Below are positions 52,641 through 61,417 of a stretch of DNA of 64,000 bases, in pieces. The notes beneath the pieces are model-generated. The model had not been told where the DNA came from. It saw only the letters and a list, made by a program, of their open reading frames with translations, and made no database searches. This DNA is from JACVRW01 sp963808775 (GTDB lineage: Bacteria; Actinomycetota; Thermoleophilia; Solirubrobacterales; Thermoleophilaceae), in contig CAWEGR010000004.1 of the NCBI GenBank assembly GCA_963808775.1, positions 496,001-560,000 of the forward strand, read 5' to 3'. Each line of letters begins with the position of its first letter. Position 1 is the stretch's first letter. A program made the position numbers and the translations under genes.

Positions 52641-53678
52641 ATGAAGGCGTCCGCGCTCGTCAAGCGGGGGATCCTCCTCGCCGTCACGGGCGTGTCGCTC
52701 TACCTGCTCGCCCCCGCTCTGCTCGAAGTCTTCGGCGCCTTCGACCAGCTCGACGACATCAGCCCGCTCTGGTTCGTCGGGATGATCGCCCTCCAGGTCG
52801 GGAGCTACGCGTGCATGTGGGCGATCCAGAAGATCTCGGTGCGCTCGAAGCACTGGGGCCCCGTGATCACGTCCCAGCTCGCCTCGAACTCGTTCGGCCG
52901 CGTGGTGCCCGGCGGCGTGGCGGCCGCCGGCGCGATGCAGTACGCGATGCTCGCTCGCGCCGGCGTCCCGGCGGCGGCCGCCGCCTCCGGCATGACCGCG
53001 TCCTCCCTGCTCGTGTTCGGCACGCTGCTTGCCCTGCCGCTGCTCGCCGTGCCGGCGATCGTCACGGGCGTCGCCGTCGACCCTCGGCTCGCGCGCGCCG
53101 CCGAGGCCGGCGCCGTCGTATTCGTCGCGATGATGGCGCTCGGCGCCGCGTGCGTGATCTGGGACCGGCCGCTCGAGCTGATCGGGCGCGCGTCCCAGGC
53201 GGTGCGCAACCGTGTCGCCCGCAAGCGCGAGCCGATGACCGAGTGGCCGCGGAAGCTCGTGGCCGAACGGGACGTCGTGGTGGACGTGCTCGGCAAGCGC
53301 TGGTGGGAGGCGCTGCTGTTCGCCGCCGGACGCTGGGTGCTCGACTACCTGACGCTGCTCGCCGCTCTCTACGCGGTCGGCTCGGAGCCGCGCGCCTCGC
53401 TCGTGCTGCTCGCGTTCTTCGCCGCCCAGCTGCTCGGGACGCTGCCCCTGACCCCGGGCGGCCTCGGGTTCGTGGAGGCGGGCCTCACGGGAACGCTCGC
53501 CCTGGCGGGTGTCGACGCCGGCGCGGCGCTCGTGGCCACGCTGGCCTACAGGCTCGTCTCGTTCTGGCTTCCGATACCCGCGGGCGCGGTGGCCGCGATC
53601 GTCCACAAGCGCCGCTACGGGGACGCGCCCATGGAGGAACTCGAGCCCGCCCCTGCGCTCCGCGTCGAGGGCGGATAG
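52641..53678 (+). CDS. UPF0104/LPG-synthase-TM-like membrane protein
   Basis: 345 residues with about eight helices. The family blocks are SNSFGRVVPGGVAAAGAMQY (about 90-110) and LGTLPLTPGGLGFVEAGLTG (about 265-285), the same PGGxG pattern as in the fusion protein at 30511-32835. The domain is found in lysylphosphatidylglycerol synthetases and archaeal AglD, and is thought to move or hold polyprenyl or glycerolipid substrates. Probably one operon with the upstream permease and the downstream genes. Confidence 0.88.
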   Translation: MKASALVKRGILLAVTGVSLYLLAPALLEVFGAFDQLDDISPLWFVGMIALQVGSYACMWAIQKISVRSKHWGPVITSQLASNSFGRVVPGGVAAAGAMQYAMLARAGVPAAAAASGMTASSLLVFGTLLALPLLAVPAIVTGVAVDPRLARAAEAGAVVFVAMMALGAACVIWDRPLELIGRASQAVRNRVARKREPMTEWPRKLVAERDVVVDVLGKRWWEALLFAAGRWVLDYLTLLAALYAVGSEPRASLVLLAFFAAQLLGTLPLTPGGLGFVEAGLTGTLALAGVDAGAALVATLAYRLVSFWLPIPAGAVAAIVHKRRYGDAPMEELEPAPALRVEGG

Positions 53679-53691
53679 CGTTCCGCGGGCG

Positions 53692-55717
53692 ATGAGAGCC
53701 CGCTACCTGGCCACGCGGATCGTCGTCGTCTGGCTGCTCACGGCCGGCGGCCTGATGCTGCTGAGCGCGATCGTCCCCGGCTTCCACGTCACGGATGTCG
53801 CCGCCGCGCTCGGCCTCGCGGCGGCGATCGGGCTCGCGAACGCGCTCGTCTGGCCGCTGATCGTGCGCATCGCGCTGCCGTTCACGGTGCTCACGCTGGG
53901 GCTCGGGACGCTCGTCCTGAACGGCGCGATCGTGGTGGGCGCGGCGTCGCTCGACCCGGGCGTCGAGATCGACAGCCTCTGGGACGGCGTTGCCGTCGCG
54001 CTCGGCCTCACGGTGATCAACACGCTGTTCACCACGCTGTTCGCGCTCGACGACGAGGACTTCTGGTACCGGCAGGTCGTGCGCCGCAGGGCGCGCAAGG
54101 CGAGCGGGATCGAGACCGACGTGCCGGGCGTCTACTTCTTCGAGATCGACGGGCTCGCGCACGACGTGCTGCGCCGTGCGATCCGCGACGGCAACGCGCC
54201 GAACCTGTCGCGCTGGGCGCACGGCGGGAGCCACCTGCTGCACCGCTGGGAGACGGACTGGTCCTCCCAGACGGGCGCCTGCCAGGCGGGCCTCCTGCAC
54301 GGCGACAACGACGACATGCCCGCGTTCCGCTGGTGGGAGAAGGAGCACGGCCGCGCGATCGTCACGAACCACCCGAAGGACGCCGCCGAGCTCGAGCGCA
54401 GGCATTCGAACGGGCGCGGGCTGCTGCACGAGGACGGCGCGAGCCGGGCGAACATCGTCTCCGGCGACGCCGTCCACTCCCTGCTGACCATGAGCACGGT
54501 GCTCGACCGCAAGCGCCCGGGGAAGCTCGGCCAGGACTACTTCGGCTACTTCGCCAACCCGTACAGCGTCACCCGCACGATCGTGCTCGTGATCGCCGAC
54601 ATCGCCCAGGAGCTCCGCTACGCGGCGCAGCAGCGCCGCCGCGACGTGCTGCCGCGCATCCACCGCGACTGGAAGTACGCGCTCGTGCGCGCCTGGGGCA
54701 CCGTCATCCAGCGCGACCTGCAGGTGGCCGCGGTGATCTCGGACATCTACGCCGGGCGGCCCGTGGGCTACACGACCTTCCTCGCCTACGACGAGGTCGC
54801 CCATCACTCGGGCGTCGAGCGCGCGGACACGATGTCGGTGCTCGCGAAGGTCGACCGCCAGATCGGGCGCATGGCGCGGGCGGCGGACGGGGCCCCGCGG
54901 CCCTACCGGTTCGTGGTCCTCTCCGATCACGGGCAGTCGCAGGGCGCGACCTTCCTCCAGCGCTACGGGCTCAGCCTCGAGGAGCTCGTCACGCGCGCCT
55001 GCGAGGCCGAGCACGTGGACGCCCAGGAGGCGGGCAACGACGAGGCGCTCGGCATGCTCGCCGCGTCGCTCACCGAGGCGTCGAGCGGCGAGGGCGCCTC
55101 CGCGCGCGCCCTCGACCGGGCGGTGCGCCGCAAGCGGGTGGACGGCGCGGTCGAGCTCGAGCAGGCCAAGGAGAAGAACGGGCGAGGACGAGCTGCCGGA
55201 GCTCTCCGTGATGGCGTCAGGCAACCTCGGGCTGATCTCCTTCCCGCGCGAGCCCGGCCGCGTGACGCGCGAGACGATCGAATCGCGCTGGCCGCGGCTC
55301 CTGCCCACCCTCGTCGAGCATCCCGGGATCGGCTTCCTGCTCGTGCGCTCGGAGAACGAGGGCGCGGTCGTCATCGGCCGGTCGGGCACGCGCTATCTCG
55401 ACGAGGACCGCGTCGAGGGCGAGGACCCCCTCGCCCCATTCGGCCCGAACGCCGCGCGCCACGTGGCACGCACGGACGGCTTCCCGCACTGCCCGGACAT
55501 CGTGCTGAACAGCCGCTTCTGGACCGACATGGACGAGGTCGCGGCCTTCGAGGAGCTCGTGGGCTCGCACGGCGGGATGGGCGGCGAGCAGAGCCATCCG
55601 TTCGTGCTCGTCCCGAGCGAGTGGGAGCAGCCCGCGGAGGAGGTCGTGGGCGCCGAGGAGTTGCATCGGTACTTCCGGCGCTGGCTCGTCGCGCTCGGGC
55701 ACGACGCGTACCGATGA
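53692..55717 (+). CDS. Holin-like membrane domain fused to an alkaline-phosphatase-type phosphodiesterase, one frame break
   Basis: About 674 residues. The first ~125 residues are a four-helix phage-holin-4-like (mycobacterial membrane) domain (VWLLTAGGLMLLSAIVPGF, NALVWPLIVRIALPFTVLTL). From about 145 an alkaline-phosphatase-superfamily domain begins (GVYFFEIDGLAHDVLRRAI), with FLAYDEVAHHSGVERADTM and VVLSDHGQSQGATF supplying metal ligands. The frame changes at 55180-55183 (GGGC for GGC); beyond it the reading continues EDELPELSVMASGNLGL and ends in SHGGMGGEQSHPF. Likely membrane-tethered and acting on phosphodiesters or phospho-sugars. Confidence 0.85.
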
Positions 55718-56472
55718 GCGCCCGGGTCGTCTGGCTCGGGCACTCGACGGTGCTGATCGAGGCCGGCGGCCTGCGCGTCCTGACGGATCCCGTGCTGCGC
55801 GACCGCTTTCTCCACATCCGGCGGGTCGCGCGCGGGGTCGATGCCGCGCACCTCGAGTCGATCGACGCCGTGCTGCTGTCGCACCTGCACTACGACCACC
55901 TCGATCTGCCCTCGCTGCGCCGGATCGGCCGCGGCGTCACCGTCGTGGCGCCCGAGGGGTCCGGAAAGCTGCTTGCGAAGCACGGTTTCCAGGTGCGCGA
56001 GCTGAGCGCGGGCGGCCGGCTCGAGCTCGCGCCGGGCGCAAGCGTGCTCGCCGTGGACGCCGCGCACGACTCGGGGCGCATGCCGCTCGGCGCGAAGGCG
56101 GATCCGCTCGGCTACGTGCTCGACGCGGGCGGCGCGCGCATCTACTTCGCGGGCGACACCGACCTGTTCGACGAGATGGACGAGCTGAGCGGGCTCGACC
56201 TCGCACTCATCCCGGTCTGGGGCTGGGGTCCGAAGCTCGGCGAGGGGCATCTCGACCCGGAGAGCGCGGCGGCCGCCGTTGCGCGCCTGGGGCCGCGGCT
56301 CGCGGTCCCGATCCACTGGGGCACCTTCTTCCCGATCGGCCGGCGCGACCGGGCCGGGCGGCTCACCGATCCGCCCCACGAGTTCGCTCGGGCCGCCGCG
56401 AAGGCCGCGCCCGGTGTCGAGGTGCGCGTGCTCGAGCCCGGCGCGGCGCTCGACCTCGAGGTGGCCGCGTGA
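55714..56472 (+). CDS. MBL-fold metal-dependent hydrolase (UlaG/NAPE-PLD-like)
   Basis: 252 residues. The metal motif is LLSHLHYDHLDLPSLRRI (HxHxDH), with additional ligands in AAHDSGR, YFAGDTDLFDEM and VPIHWGTFFP. This subset of MBL enzymes includes NAPE-PLD-like phosphodiesterases and UlaG lactonases. The ATG overlaps the stop of the holin-like phosphodiesterase (ATGA), suggesting sequential action on phospholipid-derived compounds. Confidence 0.9.
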   Translation: MSARVVWLGHSTVLIEAGGLRVLTDPVLRDRFLHIRRVARGVDAAHLESIDAVLLSHLHYDHLDLPSLRRIGRGVTVVAPEGSGKLLAKHGFQVRELSAGGRLELAPGASVLAVDAAHDSGRMPLGAKADPLGYVLDAGGARIYFAGDTDLFDEMDELSGLDLALIPVWGWGPKLGEGHLDPESAAAAVARLGPRLAVPIHWGTFFPIGRRDRAGRLTDPPHEFARAAAKAAPGVEVRVLEPGAALDLEVAA

Positions 56473-57137
56473 TCGAGGCGCTCGGCTGGGGCGCGCTCGC
56501 GGCGAGCTCGCTCGTGATCGGCGCGGCCCTCGGCCTGGCGCGCGACTGGCCCGACCGGCTCGTCGGGCTCGTGCTCGGCTTCGGAGCCGGCGCCCTGATC
56601 AGCGCGGTCTCGTTCGAGCTCGCGCTCGAGGGGATCGAGGAGGGCGGCGCCGCCGCCGCCGGCATCGGGCTCGCGCTCGGCGCGCTCACCTACTTCTTCC
56701 TCTCGCGCAAGATCCAGGGCCTCGCGCTCGGCGCATTCCTCGACGGCGTGCCCGAGCAGCTCGTGCTCGGCATCGGGATCGCGACGGGCAACGGCGTCAG
56801 CGTCGGCCTGCTCGCCGCCGTCTTCGTCTCGAACCTCCCGGAGGCGATCGGCTCGGTCGACGAGATGCGCTCGACGCGCCGCAGCTCGGCTCAGATCATG
56901 CGCATGTGGATCGTGATCGCCGTGGTCTGCGCGCTGGCCTCCGTGCTCGGCTGGGTGCTCGCCGACAACATCGGCGGACGCGTCGGCGGCGCGATCAACG
57001 GCTTCGCGGCGGGGGCGCTGCTCGTGATGCTGACCGACGCGATGATCCCCGATGCGCACCGGCAGGCCGGGCAGACGGCGGGCCTCGTGGTGGTGCTCGG
57101 CTTCGCGGTCGCGACCGCGTTGTCCCAGGTCAGCTAG
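56469..57137 (+). CDS. ZIP-like membrane protein, divergent
   Basis: 222 residues and about seven helices arranged like bacterial ZIP metal transporters. The positions of the metal-binding helices 4 and 5 read FLDGVPEQLVLGIGIATGNG and VFVSNLPEAIGSVDEM, so the usual His of HNxxDG and HNxPEG are absent. It may transport another substrate. GTG start in GTGA overlap with the MBL gene. Confidence 0.82.
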   Translation: MIEALGWGALAASSLVIGAALGLARDWPDRLVGLVLGFGAGALISAVSFELALEGIEEGGAAAAGIGLALGALTYFFLSRKIQGLALGAFLDGVPEQLVLGIGIATGNGVSVGLLAAVFVSNLPEAIGSVDEMRSTRRSSAQIMRMWIVIAVVCALASVLGWVLADNIGGRVGGAINGFAAGALLVMLTDAMIPDAHRQAGQTAGLVVVLGFAVATALSQVS

Positions 57138-57156
57138 ACGGAGTAGGTTGGCGGGC

Positions 57157-57651
57157 ATGTCAAATCTGGTCGCAATCGCATACGAGGACCTGGGCAAGGC
57201 CCAGGAGGTAATGAGCACCATCGGGCAGCTGGCGAAGGAGCACTCGCTGACCCTCGAGGACGCGGTGATCGTGGAGCACCGCCAGGACGGGAAGGTCAAG
57301 CTCCACCAGCCCTCGATGGCCGCTGCGGGCGCCGCCGGCGGCGCGCTCTGGGGCGGCCTGATCGGCCTCATCTTCCTGATGCCGCTGTTCGGCCTGGCCG
57401 TGGGAGCCGCGGCCGGGGCCGCGGGCGGCGCGGCCGCCGACTACGGCATCGACGACAAGTTCATGAAGGAGCTCGGCGCCAAGGTGCCCGCCGGCGGCGC
57501 CGCGGTGTTCGTGCTGGTCAAGGAGGCCACGCGCGACAAGGTCGTGCCCGAGATCTCGAAGTACGGCGGCCACATCATCCAGAGCTCGCTCTCGGACGAG
57601 CAGGAGACCGCGCTGCAGGAAGCCCTCGACAAGGGCGGCGCCCCGGCCTGA
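57157..57651 (+). CDS. DUF1269 family membrane protein
   Basis: 164 residues. The beginning MSNLVAIAYEDLGKAQEVMS and the Gly-zipper membrane segment AAAGAAGGALWGGLIGLIFL are typical of DUF1269, often found near general-stress genes. The soluble end contains VFVLVKEATRDKVVPEI. Start ATG, 19 bp after the ZIP-like gene, and followed by a large hairpin. Confidence 0.88.
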   Translation: MSNLVAIAYEDLGKAQEVMSTIGQLAKEHSLTLEDAVIVEHRQDGKVKLHQPSMAAAGAAGGALWGGLIGLIFLMPLFGLAVGAAAGAAGGAAADYGIDDKFMKELGAKVPAGGAAVFVLVKEATRDKVVPEISKYGGHIIQSSLSDEQETALQEALDKGGAPA

Positions 57652-57661
57652 TCCCCGGATC

Positions 57662-57712
57662 GCGGACCTTCCTGCTTCGGCACCCATCGGTGCCCAGGGC
57701 AGGAAGGTCCGC
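57662..57712. terminator. Nested hairpin between convergent genes
   Basis: A perfect 14-bp outer stem (GCGGACCTTCCTGC at 57662-57675 with its complement at 57699-57712) encloses an inner perfect 6-bp stem GGCACC-CATC-GGTGCC (57679-57694). It lies between the ends of the DUF1269 gene and gadB, and serves both strands. There is no T-run, so termination could be protein-assisted or the structure may have another use. Confidence 0.6.
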
Positions 57713-57722
57713 CTCCGGGCGC

Positions 57723-59111
57723 TCAGTAGCCGACGCCCGTCTTCACGCGCTTGCGGTCGCGCTCGTGCAGCCCGCCCTTCTGCTCGAGCGTCTCGCAGGC
57801 CTCCTTCAGGTCGTTCGCGAGCGTGAGCGCGAGCGAGTGCCCGAGCGTCAGCTTCACGAGCGCGCGCATGATCTTGATGTGATCCGCGTTCGGCGGCAGC
57901 GTGTACGCGGGCACCATCCAGCCGCGCTCTGCGGCGAGCTGGGAAGCGATGTCGAACTCGTCGTAGTTGCGCTCCTCCGCAAGCTGGAACGCCACCAGCG
58001 GCAGCTGCTCGGCGCCCTCCTCGCCGACCAGGCGGAACGGGCCCTGGTCCGCGATCTCCTTCGCGAGCCACGCCGCGTTCTGCTGCATCGTCTGCATGAT
58101 GAAGCGATAGCCGTCGCGCCCGAAACGCACGAAGTTGTAGTACTGGGCGAGCACCATCGCGGAGCCGGTCGAGAAGTTCAGCGTGAACGTCGCGTCCGTC
58201 TTGCCGAGGTAGTTCTCGTAGAAGACGAGGTCCTCCGCCAGGTCGCTCTTCTCACGGAACACGAGCCAGCCGATGCCCGGGTAGACGAGGCCATACTTGT
58301 GCCCGGAGACGTTGATCGAGCGCACGCGGTCGAGCCGGAAGTCCCACGGCGAGTCCGGGTACAGGAACGGCCACACGAAGCCGCCGCTCGCGCCGTCCAC
58401 GTGCAGCGGCACGTCGATGCCCTTCTCCTCGTGCAGGCGCCCGAGCAGGTCGTTGATCCCGACGATGTCGTCGGCGTGACCGGTGAAGGTGGTCCCGAGC
58501 ACGGCGGCGACGCCGATCGTGTTCTCGTCGACGTGCGGCTCCACGTCCTCCGGTCCGATCGTGTACTTGTCGGGCTGCAGCGGGATGATGCGCGGCTCGA
58601 CGTCGAAGTAGCGGCAGAACTTCTCCCAGACCACGTGCACGTCGCCGCCGAACACGAGGTTCGGGCGGGTGGTGTCGGCGCCGGCCGCCTCGCGCCGCGC
58701 GCGCCACTTCCACTTGAGCGACAGCGCGCCGAGCATGATCGCCTCCGAGGATCCCTGCGTCCGCGCGCCCGTGGTCTCACCGGGCGCGTGGAAGAGGTCG
58801 GCGAGCATGCGGATGCAGCGCTGCTCGATCTCGGCGGTCTGCGGATACTCGGCGTGGTCGATGAAGTTGCGGTGGAGGTTCTCGGCGATGACGCGCTGCG
58901 CCTCCGGCTCCATCCAGGTGGTCACGAAGGTCGCGAGGTTGCGCATCGGCAACCCGTCGAGCACGAGCTCCTCTCCCAGCAGGCGCATCGCGTCGATCGC
59001 GGGCATCCCGTGCTCGGGCAGCTCGTGGTCGGGCGGTGCGGACAGGAGAAAGCGGTTGCCGTACTGAGCGGCTCGCTCCTCGAGATCGGCGATCAGGTCG
59101 CGGTCTGACAT
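57723..59111 (-). CDS. gadB: Glutamate decarboxylase
   Basis: 462 residues, PLP-dependent group II decarboxylase. The PLP Lys272 is in NVSGHKYGLVYPG, Asp239 is in HVDGASGGFVWPF, and FAxTTFTG and NFSTGSAMVLAQYYNF follow the GadB family. It converts glutamate to GABA with consumption of a proton, giving acid resistance or GABA production. An SD GGAGGA is 8 nt upstream of the ATG, which lies 19 nt inside the preceding membrane-protein gene. No gadC-type antiporter is adjacent. Confidence 0.95.
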   Translation of the reverse strand: MSDRDLIADLEERAAQYGNRFLLSAPPDHELPEHGMPAIDAMRLLGEELVLDGLPMRNLATFVTTWMEPEAQRVIAENLHRNFIDHAEYPQTAEIEQRCIRMLADLFHAPGETTGARTQGSSEAIMLGALSLKWKWRARREAAGADTTRPNLVFGGDVHVVWEKFCRYFDVEPRIIPLQPDKYTIGPEDVEPHVDENTIGVAAVLGTTFTGHADDIVGINDLLGRLHEEKGIDVPLHVDGASGGFVWPFLYPDSPWDFRLDRVRSINVSGHKYGLVYPGIGWLVFREKSDLAEDLVFYENYLGKTDATFTLNFSTGSAMVLAQYYNFVRFGRDGYRFIMQTMQQNAAWLAKEIADQGPFRLVGEEGAEQLPLVAFQLAEERNYDEFDIASQLAAERGWMVPAYTLPPNADHIKIMRALVKLTLGHSLALTLANDLKEACETLEQKGGLHERDRKRVKTGVGY

Positions 59112-59767
59112 AGCTCATTCCTCCGTGAGTCGGTGGTTGGGAAGATCAGGACGGCGCCCACGAAGAAGCAGAGGGCGCCAAGGGCCGTGGTGAAGTTCGC
59201 CGCCGCGAGATCCAGCGTGGATCCGGTGGACGGCACGATGTACGAGGCCACGGCGGAGATGCCGAAGAACACGCAGCCCGCCAGGTTCACGGCCGCGGTG
59301 GTCCAGTCGCGGTCGCGCCGCGCGCCGTGGCGAGCACGTTCCGCGACCGCGTAGGCGAGCGCACCCGAGATCAGGAAGGCCGCGGAGCCGAACGCGTCGG
59401 GCGCCCATACGAGCTTGTTCGTCTGGTCGACCGAGAGCCCGTCCTGCATGGCCTCGTAGGTGCTGATGTTGAAGAACAGGGTGCCGATCCACTGCACGGC
59501 GGCGCTCCACCAGCCCGCGTCGCGGCCCCAGCGCCGCCCGCGCCGCACGGTCGATTCGCGCACCTCCATGGTGGCCGCGAGCGTGAAGAAGATCGAGCCG
59601 GCGAAGAAGACGGCGCCGTCGGCGGGAGTGCCCACCAGCTCGACGAATCCGGGGAACGGACCGATGAAGAAGCAGAGCGAGCCGACCGCGAAGCCGATCG
59701 CGATCAGGCGATCCCATACCGTGCGATTCGTCGGCCGCAGCTCGAGCCCGAGCCGGTGGCCGATCAC
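59093..59767 (-). CDS. Six-helix membrane protein upstream of gadB
   Basis: 224 residues with two similar halves: LIAIGFAVGSLCFFIGPFPG and DGAVFFAGSIFFTLAATMEV in the first, WWSAAVQWIGTLFFNISTYE and VNLAGCVFFGISAVASYIVP in the second. The repeated W-x-(I/A)-x-G-x-L-F-F pattern is reminiscent of YrhK-like domains, but I am not certain. GTG start in GTGA overlap with the reconstructed end of the MFS gene, and its end overlaps gadB, so the three form one unit. Confidence 0.72.
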   Translation of the reverse strand: MIGHRLGLELRPTNRTVWDRLIAIGFAVGSLCFFIGPFPGFVELVGTPADGAVFFAGSIFFTLAATMEVRESTVRRGRRWGRDAGWWSAAVQWIGTLFFNISTYEAMQDGLSVDQTNKLVWAPDAFGSAAFLISGALAYAVAERARHGARRDRDWTTAAVNLAGCVFFGISAVASYIVPSTGSTLDLAAANFTTALGALCFFVGAVLIFPTTDSRRNELCQTAT

Positions 59768-61370
59768 GCAGCGCCGCCGTCCTCCGCGGCGTACTGGGCG
59801 AGCAGCTCGCTCTCGCGCTCGCGCCGCGGGAACAGCGTAGAACACGATCACGGCGCCGAGCAGGATCGCGACGATCCCGGCCGTGTAGGCCGCAGTCATC
59901 GCCCTGGAGAAAGGACGACTGCGCAGCCGACGTGATCTGCTTCGCGTACTGCGGATACTGCTCGGCGGTGTCGACCGCGCTCGCGAACGACTTGGTCAGC
60001 TCGGACTGGACAGACTCGCTGATCTGCTTCGACTGCGGCGAGTCGGCGATCTGGTCCTGGAACGAGGACGTGTAACCGGCGGTGAGGACCGACCCGAGGA
60101 TCGACTGCATGATCGCGCCGCCGAGGTCGCGCTGCAGGTCCGCGGTCCCGGACGCCATGCCGGCCCGCTTCACGGGCACCGAACCGGTCAGCGAGTGCGA
60201 GGCCGGCGTGCCGGCGAGGCCGACGCCGAGCGCCGACGAACGCGTAGCCGAGACCCACCTCCCAGTACGCGGAGCCCTCATCCCACAGGAGCAGCATCGT
60301 GAGGAAGCCGAGCAGGCAGAAGACGTAGCCGATCAGGAGCGTGAAACGCGCCCCGTCGCGCTCTCCACGAGCTTCGCCGAGCGCGGCGCCGCGATCACCA
60401 TGCCGATGGCTCCCGGCAGGATCGCCGCCCCCGCGCCGAGCGTCGAGTAGCCGAGCACGTTCTGGAGGAACTGCTGGCCGATGAACATCGCCCCCATGAG
60501 CGAGCCGAACACGATCAGCCCTGCCGTAGGCCGCCACCCAGAAGACCCTTCGGCCCGCCACGTGCAGGTCGTAGAGCGGATTCCTGGCACGACGCTGACG
60601 GATCAGGAATGCGGCTGTCGCGGCGAGGGCGATCAGTCCGAGCCCGAGGGCCAGCGTCCCCTTGCCCGGCACCGAGGTGAAGTTGATCGAGAGGACGAGC
60701 GCCCCCACGAGGACGACGGAGATGATCCCGCCGAGGTTGTCGACCGGGTCCGTGGTCTCGTTGACGTGCGCCGGGACGAAGCGCCACGCCATGATCAGGG
60801 CCACCACCGCGAGCGGCGTCGTGACGACGAACACGGACCCCCAGTCGAACTCCTCGAGCAGGGCACCCGAGAGCAGCGGCCCGAGTGCGGCGATCGCGCC
60901 CCCGATACCCGACCAGAGGGCGATCGCCTGCGTGCGCGCCTTTCCGGACCAGAGCGCGGTGATGAGGGCGAGCGTGGTCGGGAACGACATTCCCGCGGCG
61001 AGGCCTCCGAAGACCCGTGCCGCGAACAGGACCTCGATCGACCCCGCCAGGCCCGCGATCAGGCAGGCGGGAATCGACAGCAGCGTCCCGAGCAGGAGCA
61101 GCCGCTTGCGCCCGTAGCGGTCGCCGACCGCTCCGAAGTAGAGGACCGACGCCGCCAGGCCGAGGGAGTAGCCGACCGCCACGAGGTTGAGCTGGGTCTG
61201 GCCGGCGTCGAAGGCCTTGCCGATGTCCGGCAGCGCGACGTTGGCGACGGCGAGATTCAGGTTCGCGACGGCCGCGACCAGGATCAGCGTTCCCAGCACG
61301 AGGCCCGCGTGCTTCGGGCCGCGTGAGGACCTCGGTGTCCGGCGGCGTGTCTCTCGGGGTCGGTGCTCAT
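59764..61370 (-). CDS. MFS drug:H+ antiporter (DHA2/EmrB type), many frame breaks
   Basis: About 530 residues and 14 helices after repair. It starts at ATG 61370 (STDPERHAA), runs LVAAVANLNLAVANVALPDI, has the MFS motif A GAVGDRYGRKRLLLLG and the antiporter motif C-like region RVFGGLAAGMSFPTTLALI, and ends FPRRERESELLAQYAAEDGG at 59764. Frame changes are needed near 61340, 61310, 60528, 60365, 60233, 59911 and 59836; all are net insertions, the one at 60365 being two bases (AG). Either the gene is intact and this part of the sequence is poor, or it is a young pseudogene. It heads the unit with gadB. Confidence 0.7.
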
Positions 61371-61417
61371 CTGGGGGTCATCCTCGCCGGAACGGCCCCC
61401 GGCATGCAAGGGCGGCG

